A DNA stretch of 64,000 nucleotides. Source: Conchocele bisecta. Its lineage: Eukaryota; Mollusca; Bivalvia; Lucinida; Thyasiridae. This document shows positions 12,041 through 22,831 of this stretch, one piece after another; position 1 is the first letter of the stretch, and every line of letters begins with the position of its first letter. The notes beneath the pieces were generated by a model, which saw only the letters and a list, made by a program, of their open reading frames with translations, was not told where the DNA came from and did not search any database. Location: positions 9,994,899-10,058,898 of the forward strand of contig CM055275.1 of assembly GCA_029237695.1 (NCBI GenBank). Reading direction: 5' to 3'. A program made the position numbers and the translations under genes.

Positions 12041-12858
12041 CGGGAGAGCTGGAGCTCGGAAACCGGAACACACCGCTCTGGTAGCCTGTCTGCCACTGGT
12101 GTAAACCATCGGAACTATGTACGACACAAATGCAAGACCCGGATAAATCACCGGGCATGCAAAATTGAGATGTCCCAGAAGACTTAGCAACTTTTTTAGT
12201 ACACAACTTCTTTGTTGAGAACACTTGAAGCAGAGCAGCAATGCGCTGTATTTTTTCTAGCGACAATCTGGCCTCCATTTTCACGCGGTCTAATATGATA
12301 CATAAATACTCAATTACTGTAACAGGTCCCATAGTTTTTGTAGGTGATAATGGTATGCCTAATCTTGCAAAAACAAACCGCAAAATAGCCATAGTAGCAT
12401 CAGCATCTTCCCTCGGGCCATTTATCGTGAGGAAGTCATCCAGCAAATGTAGATAATGTTTCACCCCATAATTGTTGTTCAGGATCCATCAAATAGCCTG
12501 TGACAAGCAGTCAAAAATGATTGGGCTAGATCGACTTCCAAAAACAAAAATAATCTGGTATAGAAATAATACATATCATCTCATTTAATGCACCGAAAGG
12601 GCCACAACTTCTGGACTTCTGGAATCTGTTTAAAAGCATCCCTAATGTCCACTTTACAAAGTTTACTCCCAATGCCTTGCTTTCTTGCAATATATAAAGC
12701 ATAGTCAATTGTACAGACCAATCAATCTTAATTCCATTGAATCTGAGATGGGCAGCTGCTTGGGCAGAGAACATCTTGTGATACTCGTCAAACCCCTTCT
12801 CAGAATAATGAGACGCCATGTTGATAATATCCCGTTCGTACAAATCTAGCTCCGACAT
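12041..12858 (-). pseudogene. DIRS-type retrotransposon reverse transcriptase, decayed
   Basis: Minus-strand translation shows a gag-like GFDEYHKMFSAQAAAHLRFN stretch near 12,800-12,740. A polymerase motif A (VDIRDAFKQIP) lies near 12,650-12,615 in another frame. A catalytic HLLDDFL (the YxDD-type box with Leu) lies near 12,460, followed by the RT thumb region with LGIPLSPTKT. Frameshifts and an in-frame stop after the motif A region mean it cannot be translated as one protein. DIRS elements are tyrosine-recombinase retrotransposons. The recombinase half is separated from it by a repeat array. The counterpart is 50,002-50,846. Confidence 0.7.
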
Positions 12859-13166
12859 TCAATAGCGTGCTCTCCGTGTTTTATCTGACTATGCTTGTGA
12901 AGTTTTGTGAAGATCAGATCGATGGTATTCGCATTAACACACATAAATTAAAATTGTCTACCGACAGACAAAGAGACGGACAGATGAGGGCGATCACTAT
13001 ATACCCCGACCCAGACCACTATTGTGGTGGCATAAAATCAGTATCCAAAACCAAAATAGACACATTCTTTAGAATAAATTTTAGCTGGAACATTAAGGTT
13101 TTAAATAGTCGACAGCTGTAAGATTCAAGTAAATACCAAGCATGTTTTATTACCAACATCATTTAC

Positions 13167-13378
13167 CTTCACATGCCCTTTTCACCAGAGATCCCTTAAT
13201 CGAGTTCAAGGAGCTGAAATCTGCAACATCGAATACATGCTTGGAGTCGGGATCGGTTGCCATGCCATTCAACTCGGTTGTCCTGACACACTACCAACGC
13301 CGATGGAGAAAACAGTGACACCTAGATCTCGCAAGGCGCCTGCCTCCTTTATTGTGGAAGTTTCGCTGTTCGACTTTC
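13167..13378 (-). CDS. vWA domain exon 3 (segment A; one-base deletion)
   Basis: C-terminal third of a von Willebrand factor A domain, encoding SETSTIKEAGALRDLGVTVF then SIGVGSG, and ending in VADFSSLNSI. The borders are GCAG at the acceptor and GTAAAT at the donor. It is 212 bp, one base shorter than the 213-bp copy at 49,482-49,694: a G is missing near 13,288, which shifts the frame after GVGS. This is either a sequencing error or a real inactivating change. Confidence 0.75.
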
Positions 13379-13429
13379 CTGCAATGCATGGCACTTTACA
13401 TGGGCTGACTGATAATTGCAAGGTAACAG

Positions 13430-14240
13430 TTCCACGAATAGATTGCAATGTCAAGGTTACTGGGGTTGATTGACAATGGCAATGTTAACTTACTGGGCTT
13501 TAATGGCAATTTCAATGTCAATGTTACTGGGGTTGATTGACAATTGCAATGTTAAATTACCGGGCTTTTTTACTGGCAATTTCAATGTCAAGGTTACCCG
13601 GGTTTACTGGCAATGCAATGTCAAGGTTACTCGAGTTAACTGGCATTTGCAATGTCAAGGCTACTGCTGAACTGGCCACTGCAGTGTCGAGGATAGTGTG
13701 GTTGACAGGTAATTGTGATGTCAAGCTTACAGTCATTAACTAGCAAGTACATGTATACTGTCAAAGCTACAATGTGGTTAACTGGCAATTGCAATGTCAA
13801 GGTTACTGGGGATAACTTAAAATTGCAATGTTTACTGGAATTGACTGGCAAATGAAATGTCAAAGTTACCGTACTGGGGTTGATTGGCAATTGCAATATC
13901 AAGGTTACTGTAATTGAGTGGCAATGTCATGGTTATTGAGGTTCACTGGTGATGGAAATATCAAGGTAACTGGGGTTAATTGGCAATTATAATGTCAAGG
14001 TTACTGTAGTTTACTGTAGTTACTGTAATGTCAACGTTGCACTATAGTTAACTGGTAATTACATGTACAATGTCAGTGTTACTCGAGTTGAGTTGCAATT
14101 GCAATATCAATATTACTGGGTATGCCTGGAAATGGTAATATCAAGTTTACTGTCTACGAGTGGCAATGTCATGGTTATTGAGATTCAGGGGTGATATCAA
14201 GGTCACTGTGGTTACTTGGCAATTATAATGTTATTAGTTA
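13430..14240 (-). repeat. Intronic minisatellite, about 35-45 bp unit
   Basis: Roughly twenty degenerate units of CAATGTCAAGGTTACTGGGG plus GTTGATTGGCAATTG fill the intron between vWA exons 2 and 3. Equivalent arrays are at 48,620-49,435 and 61,865-62,690. The short reading frames it opens are not supported. Confidence 0.85.
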
Positions 14241-14355
14241 CTGGGGCTGACATGATCTATTGAAGTGTGATGTATATCACACTATATGAATGCATTAATG
14301 AAAGTGATAAAACATATACATAATATAAATAAATAATTGAAGAAAAAAAACATTA

Positions 14356-14592
14356 GTGGCTGTGACTGGAGAAATAGGGCTTATGGGTTTTGTGACCCAT
14401 GCAGATCCACATCAGACTGTACATCCGCACAGTCTTATCAGGATCTGCACTGTTCGCCATTCCATCAATGTAACACCCGTCATACATCTACCTAGCAATA
14501 TAGATCGCTCTCAGGCTACAGGAGTGTGCTGATTGATTAGGAGTTACACTGGTAACAAAACCCATAAGCCCCATTTCTCCAGTCACAGCCAC
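14356..14592. mobile_element. MITE-1 (about 38-bp terminal inverted repeats)
   Basis: The ends GTGGCTGTGACTGGAGAAAT and ATTTCTCCAGTCACAGCCAC are inverted repeats that continue inward over CTTATGGGTTTTGTGAC. The 237-bp length and lack of coding sequence fit a non-autonomous DNA transposon. It ends about 48 bp from vWA exon 2. Counterparts are 48,269-48,507 and 62,803-63,039. Partial relatives near 16,180-16,660 and 19,680-19,810 share its inner sequence. Confidence 0.75.
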
Positions 14593-14639
14593 ATTTAATG
14601 ATAGTGGAATAAACAGGTTATGCGGTATATGCCACTCAC

Positions 14640-14758
14640 CATCAGTAACAATAATAACAATTTTTGCTGCATTGCTTCTCATTCCATTTGTGGCATTGAA
14701 AACATTCACTCTCGTATATTTGATGGCACCGTACGTATTAGTTCCACCACCTGCATAG
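14640..14758 (-). CDS. vWA domain exon 2 (segment A)
   Basis: A 119-bp exon with TTTTCAG acceptor and GTGAGT donor. It encodes the middle of the vWA fold from YAGGGTNTYGAIKY to KIVIIVTDG. It supplies the MIDAS Thr (in GGTNT) and the MIDAS Asp (in VTDG). It is open and the same length as the copies at 48,103-48,221 and 63,087-63,205. Confidence 0.8.
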
Positions 14759-15199
14759 CTGAAAAGAAAATACATTCTGATGACGAAAAAACATGCTAAG
14801 AATTAACTGATTTTCAATGAAGATATTTTCTTTCATTGTGTTGTATATGAAAACTCATAAGTGCAAAATTCACATCAACAACGTTTCCAGACAATCCAAA
14901 ATTTGCACTTACGAACATTTTAGTCGTACAAAGTTTAGTGAAATGGGCCCCAGATGTACAGGCTGATCAGGCTCTACAGTGAATTATGTCTGTGACTAGA
15001 GCAATGCTGACAGCTGATCATATGGTTGTGAGTTTCAACCTCACAAGAGGTAATGTGTTGAGTCCTTGAGCAAGACACTTTAACCACACTTCTTCAATCC
15101 ATCCAGCTGTATATGGTACCGGCTAATTACTGCGAAAACTCGATTGTATTTGATTGTATGTACATGTGTATATGAACAAAATATGATACTGTACATCCC

Positions 15200-15911
15200 C
15201 GAAAGGGGGTGTTGCAGTATAAATAGATAGTGAAAGTGAAAAAAAGGGTTATTTAACATCCAGCCATTAATGCGAAGGTCACTTTAGGTAGACATATATA
15301 GTCTCATCCGACAGACCAGTGGGATGGAAATACTATGAAAGTATGTTTGATGCCTAGGTGAGGTTTGAACCCACAATCTCCAGATTTGAGTGAGTGAGTG
15401 AGTGAATAGGGTTTAACGTCCGCTTTTCTGACATAGAGGTACAAGCCTCAGGGAGTCTACACGCAGACGGGTCAACGGGGTCGAGTCCCGTATCCACCTG
15501 TCCAAGGGGGGTAAATCCCAACTTCAGAACTCAATATTTACAATAAAAATATATATTCAGTCCTGAAATTAGAACAACCTGATCTGGTGCCAGGCCCTCG
15601 CCACACCAGCATCATTTATCCCATCCCCTAAAAGTAATAGGATTAGCGCTAATCTTACTTTTATATATGGGGCATAGCCCGACTCAACTCTCACATACAA
15701 GAAAGCCAAACATGCACATGAGGGCCAAATCCGGTATAGTGGGTTCCGGAAAGTATGAACCCAATCGTTAAGCCAGTTTAGTCGCCTTTTACGACAAGCA
15801 ATGGCTACTGCAGCACTATTCTCAGGATCAGTTGATCCCGCCCCGGTGCCTGCACGGGGCCTCCAGATTTGAAGTCAGGTGTTCTAACCACTAGGCCACA
15901 ACCCATCCCTA
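15200..15911 (-). mobile_element. tRNA-derived SINE, interrupted by another SINE
   Basis: On the minus strand it begins with a tRNA-like head: an A-box-like TAGCCTAGTGGTTAGA and a B-box-like GGGTTCAAACCTCACC. The body ends around GGCTGGATGTTAAA. Unlike the equivalents at 47,446-47,660 and 63,650-63,885, it is split by the 471-bp insertion at 15,390-15,860. It sits in the intron between vWA exons 1 and 2. Confidence 0.65.
15390..15860 (-). mobile_element. Nested SINE insertion with 12-bp target site duplication
   Basis: CTCCAGATTTGA occurs at 15,378-15,389 and 15,861-15,872 and only once at the empty sites near 47,480 and 63,820. The insert contains TCGCCTTTTACGACAAGCA, a highly conserved SINE domain seen across molluscs and other metazoans (from memory, the Nin-type domain). 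On the minus strand it ends in an (ACTC)n tail. It is a clean insertion present only in segment A. Confidence 0.8.
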
Positions 15912-15935
15912 GTATAAATAGAATAAGAAGAAAAC

Positions 15936-16173
15936 CTGGTTTGAGAGACGGCTTGTTTGATGGCAGTTTTGTCGAAGTATTGGTTCAGATAGAACTGAAG
16001 CTGCGCGTCGCTACTAAACGTGACCAAGCCGATGTGAGTTTCATTATGGCTAACTGGGAAACCATCTACTACTTTGTTGACGAATGTTAACATCGTTTGG
16101 AAGTTTTGTGATCCCACACTGCCGGATGCGTCGAGAAGAAACACAACGTCCACTGGCAGAGTCAGGTTACACT
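15936..16173 (-). CDS. vWA domain exon 1 (segment A)
   Basis: A 238-bp exon, acceptor TGTACAG, donor CCAG|GTTTTC. It encodes the N-terminal part of the vWA domain, with LPVDVVFLLDASGSVG (MIDAS DxSxS) and ETHIGLVTFSSDAQLQFYL. The donor is not a strong consensus. It is supported because joining to exon 2 restores the frame at phase 2 and gives a continuous vWA fold. One substitution relative to B (SHNETH for SQNETH). Confidence 0.8.
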
Positions 16174-16379
16174 CTGTACAAGAAAACACAAAGAAAGGAT
16201 GTTTATATGTGGCTGCGATTGGAGCAATTGGTAGCATTTGTTCTGCAACCAGTGTAGATCCAGATCAGCCTATCTGATCTGAATCTGCACTGTTCGCCAT
16301 TCCATCAATGAAACATCCATCATGCTTCTATCAAGCAATATAGATTGTTATCAGGCTCCGGGAGTGCGCTATATGATCC

Positions 16380-16595
16380 GTAGCCGATTTCATCAAAATT
16401 GCTACGTATACTTATTTAGCTAAGTATACTTTGAGGGAGTATTCATTTACTTTTTTCCAAAATGCACTATTTCATATAGAAATAATGACTGCATACATTT
16501 GATGAATAAAAGTATGCAGAATTATCTACATTTCTCCCTAAAAGTGTACTTAGCACAAGATAAGTATACTTTGCAATTTTGGTGAAATCGGCTAC
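16380..16595. mobile_element. MITE-2 (GTAGCCGATTTCA ends), nested
   Basis: 216 bp with inverted ends GTAGCCGATTTCATCAAAAT and ATTTTGGTGAAATCGGCTAC; the inverted repeat continues with AAGTATACTTA. It is inserted within a MITE-1-like copy (flanks near 16,180-16,379 and 16,600-16,660). Counterpart 46,744-46,960. Confidence 0.7.
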
Positions 16596-16966
16596 AGAAG
16601 CTACACTGGTCACATATGCCCTATTTCTCCAGACACAGTCTGTATTGCCTCATTTGCATGTGATAAATTCCATAATCATTTTACAAAAATACAATACACA
16701 TTGAATTTTGAAATCAGTGGGTACAATATTGTTTAACCAAGAACACCAAATCATCCGAATGTAACAAACAAACTGCCTAAAAGTGCAAATTCTTCTAAAC
16801 TGTACGGCCGCGATAAAAATTCTTCGACCGTAAGTTATTAATCTTTTATATTCACCTTTGGCTTATACAATGCACTTTGCACAATGCAATTTATGTTTGA
16901 AGAAACAATATACACATAGAATTTGAAATAAGTGGGTAAAATATTCTTTAGACACAAAGCTTATCT

Positions 16967-17025
16967 GTAGCCTACTTCATCAACTCCCCAAAGTATATTT
17001 TGGGGGAGTTGATGAAATAGGCTAC
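16967..17025. repeat. 59-bp near-perfect hairpin, related to MITE-2 ends
   Basis: Arms run from GTAGCCTACTTCATCAACTC inward and are mirrored by GAGTTGATGAAATAGGCTAC, with CAAAGTATATTTTG at the centre. It resembles two MITE-2 termini fused head to head with the interior lost. Counterpart 46,315-46,373. The rest of 16,600-17,130 shows no gene. Confidence 0.75.
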
Positions 17026-17623
17026 TGGAGACCTGCATATATTTTACATTTTATGACAAGCTGGGGTCAATCATGTCTCTGCCTCTGCCATTCCCTTCCC
17101 TTGTTTCACATAATTGTCACGGCCCGTAATTATAACATATTCCGAGCATGCAATTTGTACTTGAAAACGGTCAGTTTGATCAGCTAAGACTGAGCACAGG
17201 TCAGACTTCACAAACAAATTCCCAGATTTTGTGCACGAGCACTCTGAATGTGCTCAGCATATTGTATAACCCTTAGAATAACGGAAACAAAAATTATAGT
17301 TGGCTGTTGTTTTGTGTTTTGTCTTATTTCTAAAACAAACATGGTTTGACAACATGTTATAATCATTTCCTTTGTCAAACCATGGTGTTGATCAGTGCAA
17401 GGTATTCTATGGTTTCAGTCCGCTCCCTTCCCTTGTACGTATTGGTTAGTCATATTTATCATAGTTGTTGATGAGAAAAATGAAAAACAGTGATAATGAT
17501 GGGTGCCTATTTATGTGCCATGAAAGTCACAGGCACCCGTCTCAGAGACAATTCTAATAATAATATCTATAAAGAGACATTATTAGAATCGTCTCAGAAA
17601 CGGGTTCCTGTGATCAAAGTTAC

Positions 17624-17850
17624 CTGGTGAAGTTGCGGGCACTGGCGTCGTTGTTGTTGTTGTTGTGGTGGTAGGGGTTGTTGGACAAGCTTGCGTGTTA
17701 CAGTTTATTGTCTGTTTATTGGAGCCAACACACAGTTTGCCGCCATTCGCAGGCTGTGGGTTCGTACAGGACCTCTGCTGGAAGTGGTTCCAGTGCCACA
17801 ACTTGTTGTACATGGGGAGTATGACCCCCAATGGGTCCACCCGCCATCGA
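17624..17850 (-). CDS. TSP type-1 domain exon (segment A copy 1; one-base deletion)
   Basis: Same module as 45,454-45,681 with TTTCAG acceptor and GTAACT donor. It is 227 bp rather than 228: a G is lost near 17,786 (GAAGTGGTTC for GAAGTGGGTTC), breaking the frame between SCGTG and RSC. Downstream of the break the [21 protein letters not shown] and Thr-rich tail are intact. A sequencing error is as likely as true inactivation. Confidence 0.75.
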
Positions 17851-18309
17851 CTGAAATTGCATAAGCACAGTCAGAGGTGGGGAATATACTATATATATCC
17901 TGAAATCAGGATTTGAGGTTCCTGATATTTGCTGATAAATCCATATTTATACACTCATAATATATGCTGCAATTGTATATTACCTATCATTGCAGGGTGA
18001 TCTCTGTATGCTGTAACTGGTCCAACGGCTATATCTGAAACTCAACCCGGCCCCGCTCCCACCATGCATATGATACATGTGTAACATGCACTAACTACCA
18101 TAGTACCGGTACTATACGCACATATCACATTCATATACATAAAACATGAATCACATATTTGGCTCCTTATTGGGGGCTAACTATAGCTGAATTTCAGTAA
18201 TGAGCACACGACTAGAATGAGGTGAGCCGCCATGTAGCGACGAGAGCGAGGTCAATGTAAGACCCGAATGGGTTGGGTCGTGCGTACGACCAGAAATATC
18301 TGAGTTGAG

Positions 18310-18789
18310 TTAACAACTAGAGCATGACTCACGTGCACTAGAATGTGCAGCTTGCAATAGAATGCGAATGCAATATAATGCGAGTCTAGAGCGAGGTGGG
18401 CCGAGTCTACTGACTAGAAAGAGGTGAGTCGCTTCCGGCGAGTCGAATGAATGACAGAATGGCGTCTCCAGAAGTCTGGCAAATGCTTGACTGATGCAGC
18501 AGCGAACTCTACATATGCAATAATTTATCTGAAAGGGGCGAAATATTCCAAAACGAATTGATATTTCTTTCACAAAATAGCAGTGAGTGCCCCAATAGGA
18601 TACATCCTTGCACTTCAAACAAGAATCTGAGTTATTGATCAATGCTTTAACTGCGAACTCCCCACATCGAAGGAAGCCGTAATACGCCAGTAGCAGCATA
18701 CATTGTAGCGTCAAATCCAACATTGGAGCAAAAACTCCTGAATGCAACAAGTCACATATCTGACTGAGGACGTTGTATGTGATGGGCAT
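18310..18789 (-). pseudogene. DIRS-type tyrosine recombinase fragment (best preserved)
   Basis: It encodes PITYNVLSQICDLLHSG, then LDLTLQCMLLLAYYGFLRCG, EFAVK and SYWGTHCYFVKE. The LDLTL...FLRCGEF block is characteristic of the N-terminal half of DIRS/integrase-like recombinases. Frame homology fades after about residue 85, and the catalytic C-terminal half is not recognisable, so it is a fragment. It lies between a GACCTTGACC array and a TSP1 exon, as does its duplicate at 10,770-11,320. Counterpart 44,505-44,985. Confidence 0.65.
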
Positions 18790-18944
18790 TCTGGTATGTG
18801 CAGTATCCCCTTGGCTTCACTGTATACCACGCAGAATATATTGAAGTCTATACATACCAGAACTAGATTGGTCAGTAAGCGAGGCTTACGGAATACCCCC
18901 GCGTGGGCCCAGGTACAACTAAATATGTAAACAAAAATTCCATG

Positions 18945-19560
18945 TGTGTGGGCTTGTGACCTTGACTGGGCTTAGCGGGGGCGACACGAACGTGAGTTTG
19001 CCCCAGGGTGGTAGAGGTCCATTGGAGCAATACGTGTGTGAAATGTGAAGCAGATCCGAGCAAGGAAACATAAATTATAAGCCATTTACCAAAGCGTTAA
19101 GGTTTCGAAAGCACCAAGTCTGTGACCTTGACCCTGGGCTTAGTGGGGGTGCAACGAATGTGGATTTGACACCGAGCGATAGAGGACGATTGGAGCACTG
19201 AGCGTGTGTGAAATGTGAAGCAGAGGTTTCAAACGCACCAAGAATGTGACCTTGACCCTGGGCTTAGTTGGAGGCGGACGTATGTGGATTTGTCACAGGG
19301 CGGTAGAGGATCATTTGAGCAATGCGTGTGTGAAATGTGAAGCAGATCGGAGCAAGGAAACAGACATTATAAGCCATTTACCCGAGCGTTAATGTTTCGA
19401 ACCCACCAAGTCTGTGACCTTTACCCTGGGTTTAGTGGTGGCGGGACGAATGTGGATTTGTCACAGGGCAGCTATTTACCCGAGCATTAAGGTTTCTGTA
19501 CTTACGTACGTACGTACGTACGGACGCCGGTAACACTATATGCCCCCCTCACCATTCGGT
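18945..19560. repeat. GACCTTGACCCTGGGCTTAG tandem array
   Basis: About four units of 120-165 bp with GTGACCTTGACCCTGGGCTT, ACGAATGTGGATTTG, and GTGTGTGAAATGTGAAGCAG. It ends in a (GTAC)n/GTACGTAC run and GCCCCCCTCACCATTCGGTG near 19,500-19,570. Reverse-complement family members are at 33,415-33,640, 39,180-40,345 and 58,740-60,985. Confidence 0.8.
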
Positions 19561-20254
19561 GGCGGGGGCATAATAAAACAATGGGCTGTTGCGTTTTCTG
19601 CAGTATGAACAACAGTTGCTCTGTTTAAAGTGCGTTGAGTCCGAAGGTCTAATCGCCATGCATATATGTGTGTAAGTTTTACAGTGTGACAGAATCTGTA
19701 ATGTTCGTCATTGCATCAATGAAACAGGTTTGAAGCATATAGCAAACAATATAGAACGTTATCGTGCTACAGGAGTGTGCTATTTGATGAGGAGCTACAC
19801 AGGTCACAAAATCACACAAACAGGAATATGATAATGAAACACTAGAATCCTTATTGATTGAATGGCAAACAGCGTCTAGCTCTGATCAGACGGGTGGTGA
19901 TATCAGGTCAATGTCAACACTATCGTAATATGTACTTATCAGTGAAACGCCCCCTGCTATTCACACTAAAATCGAACAAAGTTGTTACAGTTATTTGCAC
20001 GTAACGGGGTATGGGTTCACGTGGTACCGAACGTTTCCGAACATGATTTGACGGGATGTAATCTATGACATCATTTGTACAGCATATGTTCTGTAAAATC
20101 TTCACAGCAAACGGAGGAATTTGACTTCACGTAACAGCGTTCGGAAACCACGTGATTCCACACCCTGATAAACCAAGCTAAGCATATACCCAATGGTTGA
20201 TGGTCAATCATAAAGTGATGAATTGCTTTTACAGACATGATACCATGACATTAC

Positions 20255-20464
20255 CTGCTGCTCCTGGTGTCTGGCTAGTAGTGACTGTGGCATTTGGATC
20301 TTTTGTGGTAGGACCTTTTGTGGTAGTAACTGTAGTATCCGGAGGTTGTGTTGTTGTAGTGGTTGTTGTTATTTTGGCAGTTGTTGTATTTGTGGTTGGT
20401 TCGGTAACTATGGTAGTTGTCGTTGGTTCCGTAACCGTGGTAGTCGTCGCAGTTGTGGTTGTCG
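20255..20464 (-). CDS. Thr-rich linker exon (segment A)
   Basis: A 210-bp, phase 1-1 exon between TTTGTTTCAG and GTAATG. It encodes a mucin-like low-complexity linker of Thr with scattered Val, Glu, Pro and Ala, ending close to PGAAG. Such segments are usually O-glycosylated spacers between extracellular domains. The conserved 210-bp length in all five copies supports it as coding. The hydrophobic Val-rich frame on the plus strand is its antisense shadow. Confidence 0.65.
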
Positions 20465-20959
20465 CTGAAACAAATGAGTCACAATTAGCAGAAGCCGGGT
20501 TGAGTCCTTTAAAGGCACATGCCCACTCAGTAGGTACACAATGTACTTTATAGGAATTAAATAAGAGTATAAGTGTGTCACTATTCCACCAGGCCTAAAC
20601 ATTACACGTACCCGCTATAAACATTATGATCATTTAGTAATATTTATTTTACTGATAGGGACTCGTTGTGGTATCAGCCATTTTCACATGCAAATGAGAC
20701 ACTATATTTATAATTAGTTTTACTAATTAAATGTCTTTATCTGAAATCTTAATTTCAACAGATTATAAAGTACGAGCATTGCACATCAAAACTTAATTAC
20801 AGAGAAATAATATTAATGTCCGTTAAACGTTTACGGAAACACGGTTATCGCACCTTATATCAGAGTGGAAATTTGCATCTGGAATAAAATGAATAATAAC
20901 GTTAATCAATACGTGGGTTAATTAATGGTTAATTAATGGTGAATGAATGTTTATTTTGC

Positions 20960-21686
20960 CTGAAAATTTCTCAGAAGATGTCACAGATATATAGAACAGT
21001 TTGTGCTTACTGAGTGGGAATGTATCTTTGAACAATTAGTACTGCAAATAGCAAGAGCTAGCTGACAGGTGGGTGGACGGTAAATAGGCACATGTTTTGT
21101 TAAATACCAAGTTGTTCGTCTTGGTCTCTCACAGATCCGCGTAATGCCATTGCGGCATCTGCAGAACGAAGTCGTTATTTGAAATGACGCCTAAGGTGGC
21201 CGCCACAAATATCAAGGTCACATTCAGTATCGTTATTGAGAATATATAACATATATGTACTGATTTTGTTTGATATATTTAGAATGAATTACGACATAAT
21301 TACTGTTAATTTTACTAGAATAATAGTAGCATACACCTTTAAGATGGCTGCCAATATGGCCGCCATGAAATAAAGAAGTGCCTTTCATGTGCATTTTCCA
21401 TATATTTTTCATAATTATAGAATGTCACAACCTGGCAATAAATATATTTAAGTTCAGTTTGAAATGAATATACTTTAAAAATAATTTTCTGAATCACTTA
21501 ATGCAATTTAATTAGAGATAATATTCAAAATGGCCGCCAAATAGCAGATGATTTTATATAAGGAACTCTTGAAATTACAAGAATAATAAACAGTGAATAA
21601 AACAGGAATACAGTTTTCTTGTTTTCACTTATAGTCTACTTTCAGTATATTACAAGTCACAGTGATGTATATACCATTCAATTAAG
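20960..21686. repeat. AT-rich repeat block with GGCCGCCA motifs
   Basis: Matches B 40,420-41,170 and 61,020-61,221 in inverse orientation. It contains AAGATGGCTGCC, ATGGCCGCCATG and AAAATGGCCGCC. No exon is seen. Confidence 0.65.
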
Positions 21687-21828
21687 GAATAAAACCATGG
21701 GCTGTTGCGTTTTCTGTAGTAAGAACAACAGTTGGTCTGTTTAAAGTGAGCTGTGTCCGAAGGACTAATCGCAAACTTTAAACAGACCATCTGTTGTTCA
21801 AAATACAGTAACTGCTCATGGTTTTATT
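21687..21828. mobile_element. MITE-3, palindromic element
   Basis: About 140 bp with roughly 55-bp imperfect inverted arms (AAAACCATGGGCTGTTGCG...AACAACAGTTGGTCTGTTTA mirrored on the right) around GTCCGAAGGACTAATCGC. Counterpart 31,878-32,017. Half copies are at 19,572-19,660, 33,335-33,412 and 39,105-39,182. The downstream 21,829-22,331 shows no gene. Confidence 0.75.
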
Positions 21829-22331
21829 TCTTATATTTACAATTCATTTTTGGACAGTTTCAAAGATGTAAATAACCATATACGGTGTAAAAGTTACGAA
21901 TCTTATTGTTTTACGTCGTTTTATCGCAATTCATGGAATAGCGTGACGTTATTGACAACAACGATGAACGTCACATAATATAATGACGTCAAACAAACTT
22001 TAACGAATCAACAACGTCACGTGAAGTCACGTGGGGCTAATGTAATGTACTGGGATATGAGGGCAATACGTTGAATGGGCGTTTCCATTATGAATTCAAG
22101 GACAGTGTAAATATCATGGTATATTTTGTTCTGAATATATACGCGGACCGAAATGCATAAGACGGCTATTTGCTACATTAAGCACATAGCCATGCATATA
22201 TGTGTGTATGTTTTACAGTTTAACAGTTTGATAGGATGTGCACTGTGCGTCATTCCATCAATGAAACAAGTTTGAAGCATATAGCTAGCAATATAGAATG
22301 TTATCGTGCTACAGGAGTGTGCTATTTGACG

Positions 22332-22831
22332 NNNNNNNNNNNNNNNNNNNNNNNNNNNNNNNNNNNNNNNNNNNNNNNNNNNNNNNNNNNNNNNNNNNNN
22401 NNNNNNNNNNNNNNNNNNNNNNNNNNNNNNNNNNNNNNNNNNNNNNNNNNNNNNNNNNNNNNNNNNNNNNNNNNNNNNNNNNNNNNNNNNNNNNNNNNNN
22501 NNNNNNNNNNNNNNNNNNNNNNNNNNNNNNNNNNNNNNNNNNNNNNNNNNNNNNNNNNNNNNNNNNNNNNNNNNNNNNNNNNNNNNNNNNNNNNNNNNNN
22601 NNNNNNNNNNNNNNNNNNNNNNNNNNNNNNNNNNNNNNNNNNNNNNNNNNNNNNNNNNNNNNNNNNNNNNNNNNNNNNNNNNNNNNNNNNNNNNNNNNNN
22701 NNNNNNNNNNNNNNNNNNNNNNNNNNNNNNNNNNNNNNNNNNNNNNNNNNNNNNNNNNNNNNNNNNNNNNNNNNNNNNNNNNNNNNNNNNNNNNNNNNNN
22801 NNNNNNNNNNNNNNNNNNNNNNNNNNNNNNN
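22332..22831. other. Assembly gap of exactly 500 N
   Basis: An unbroken run of 500 N. A fixed round size usually marks a scaffold join of unknown length rather than a measured gap. Apparent reading frames crossing it are artefacts. Confidence 0.99.

Larger units (their letters stand above)
1..22331. other. Assembly segment A (reverse-orientation relative of segment B)
   Basis: This is sequence up to the first 500-N gap. Read on the minus strand it follows the same order as large parts of 31.4-57.9k: Thr-rich exon, recombinase remnant, TSP1 exon, three vWA exons, reverse transcriptase, recombinase remnant, second TSP1 exon, transposon-like pseudogene. Differences from B include a nested SINE at 15,390-15,860, a 1.75-kb extra stretch at 6,857-8,608, shorter microsatellites and single-base indels in exons. 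Haplotig or real inverted duplication cannot be decided from sequence alone. Confidence 0.8.

Noticed and set aside
13470..13902. Short frames in the vWA intron
   Set aside because: They arise from the ~40-bp minisatellite in all copies and have no splice support.
20197..20553. Val-rich, hydrophobic open frame that looks like membrane segments
   Set aside because: It is the antisense of the Thr-rich exon (ACA/ACC codons read as TGT/GGT); the same applies at 30,496-30,738, 32,336-32,629, 38,133-38,375 and 57,945-58,187.
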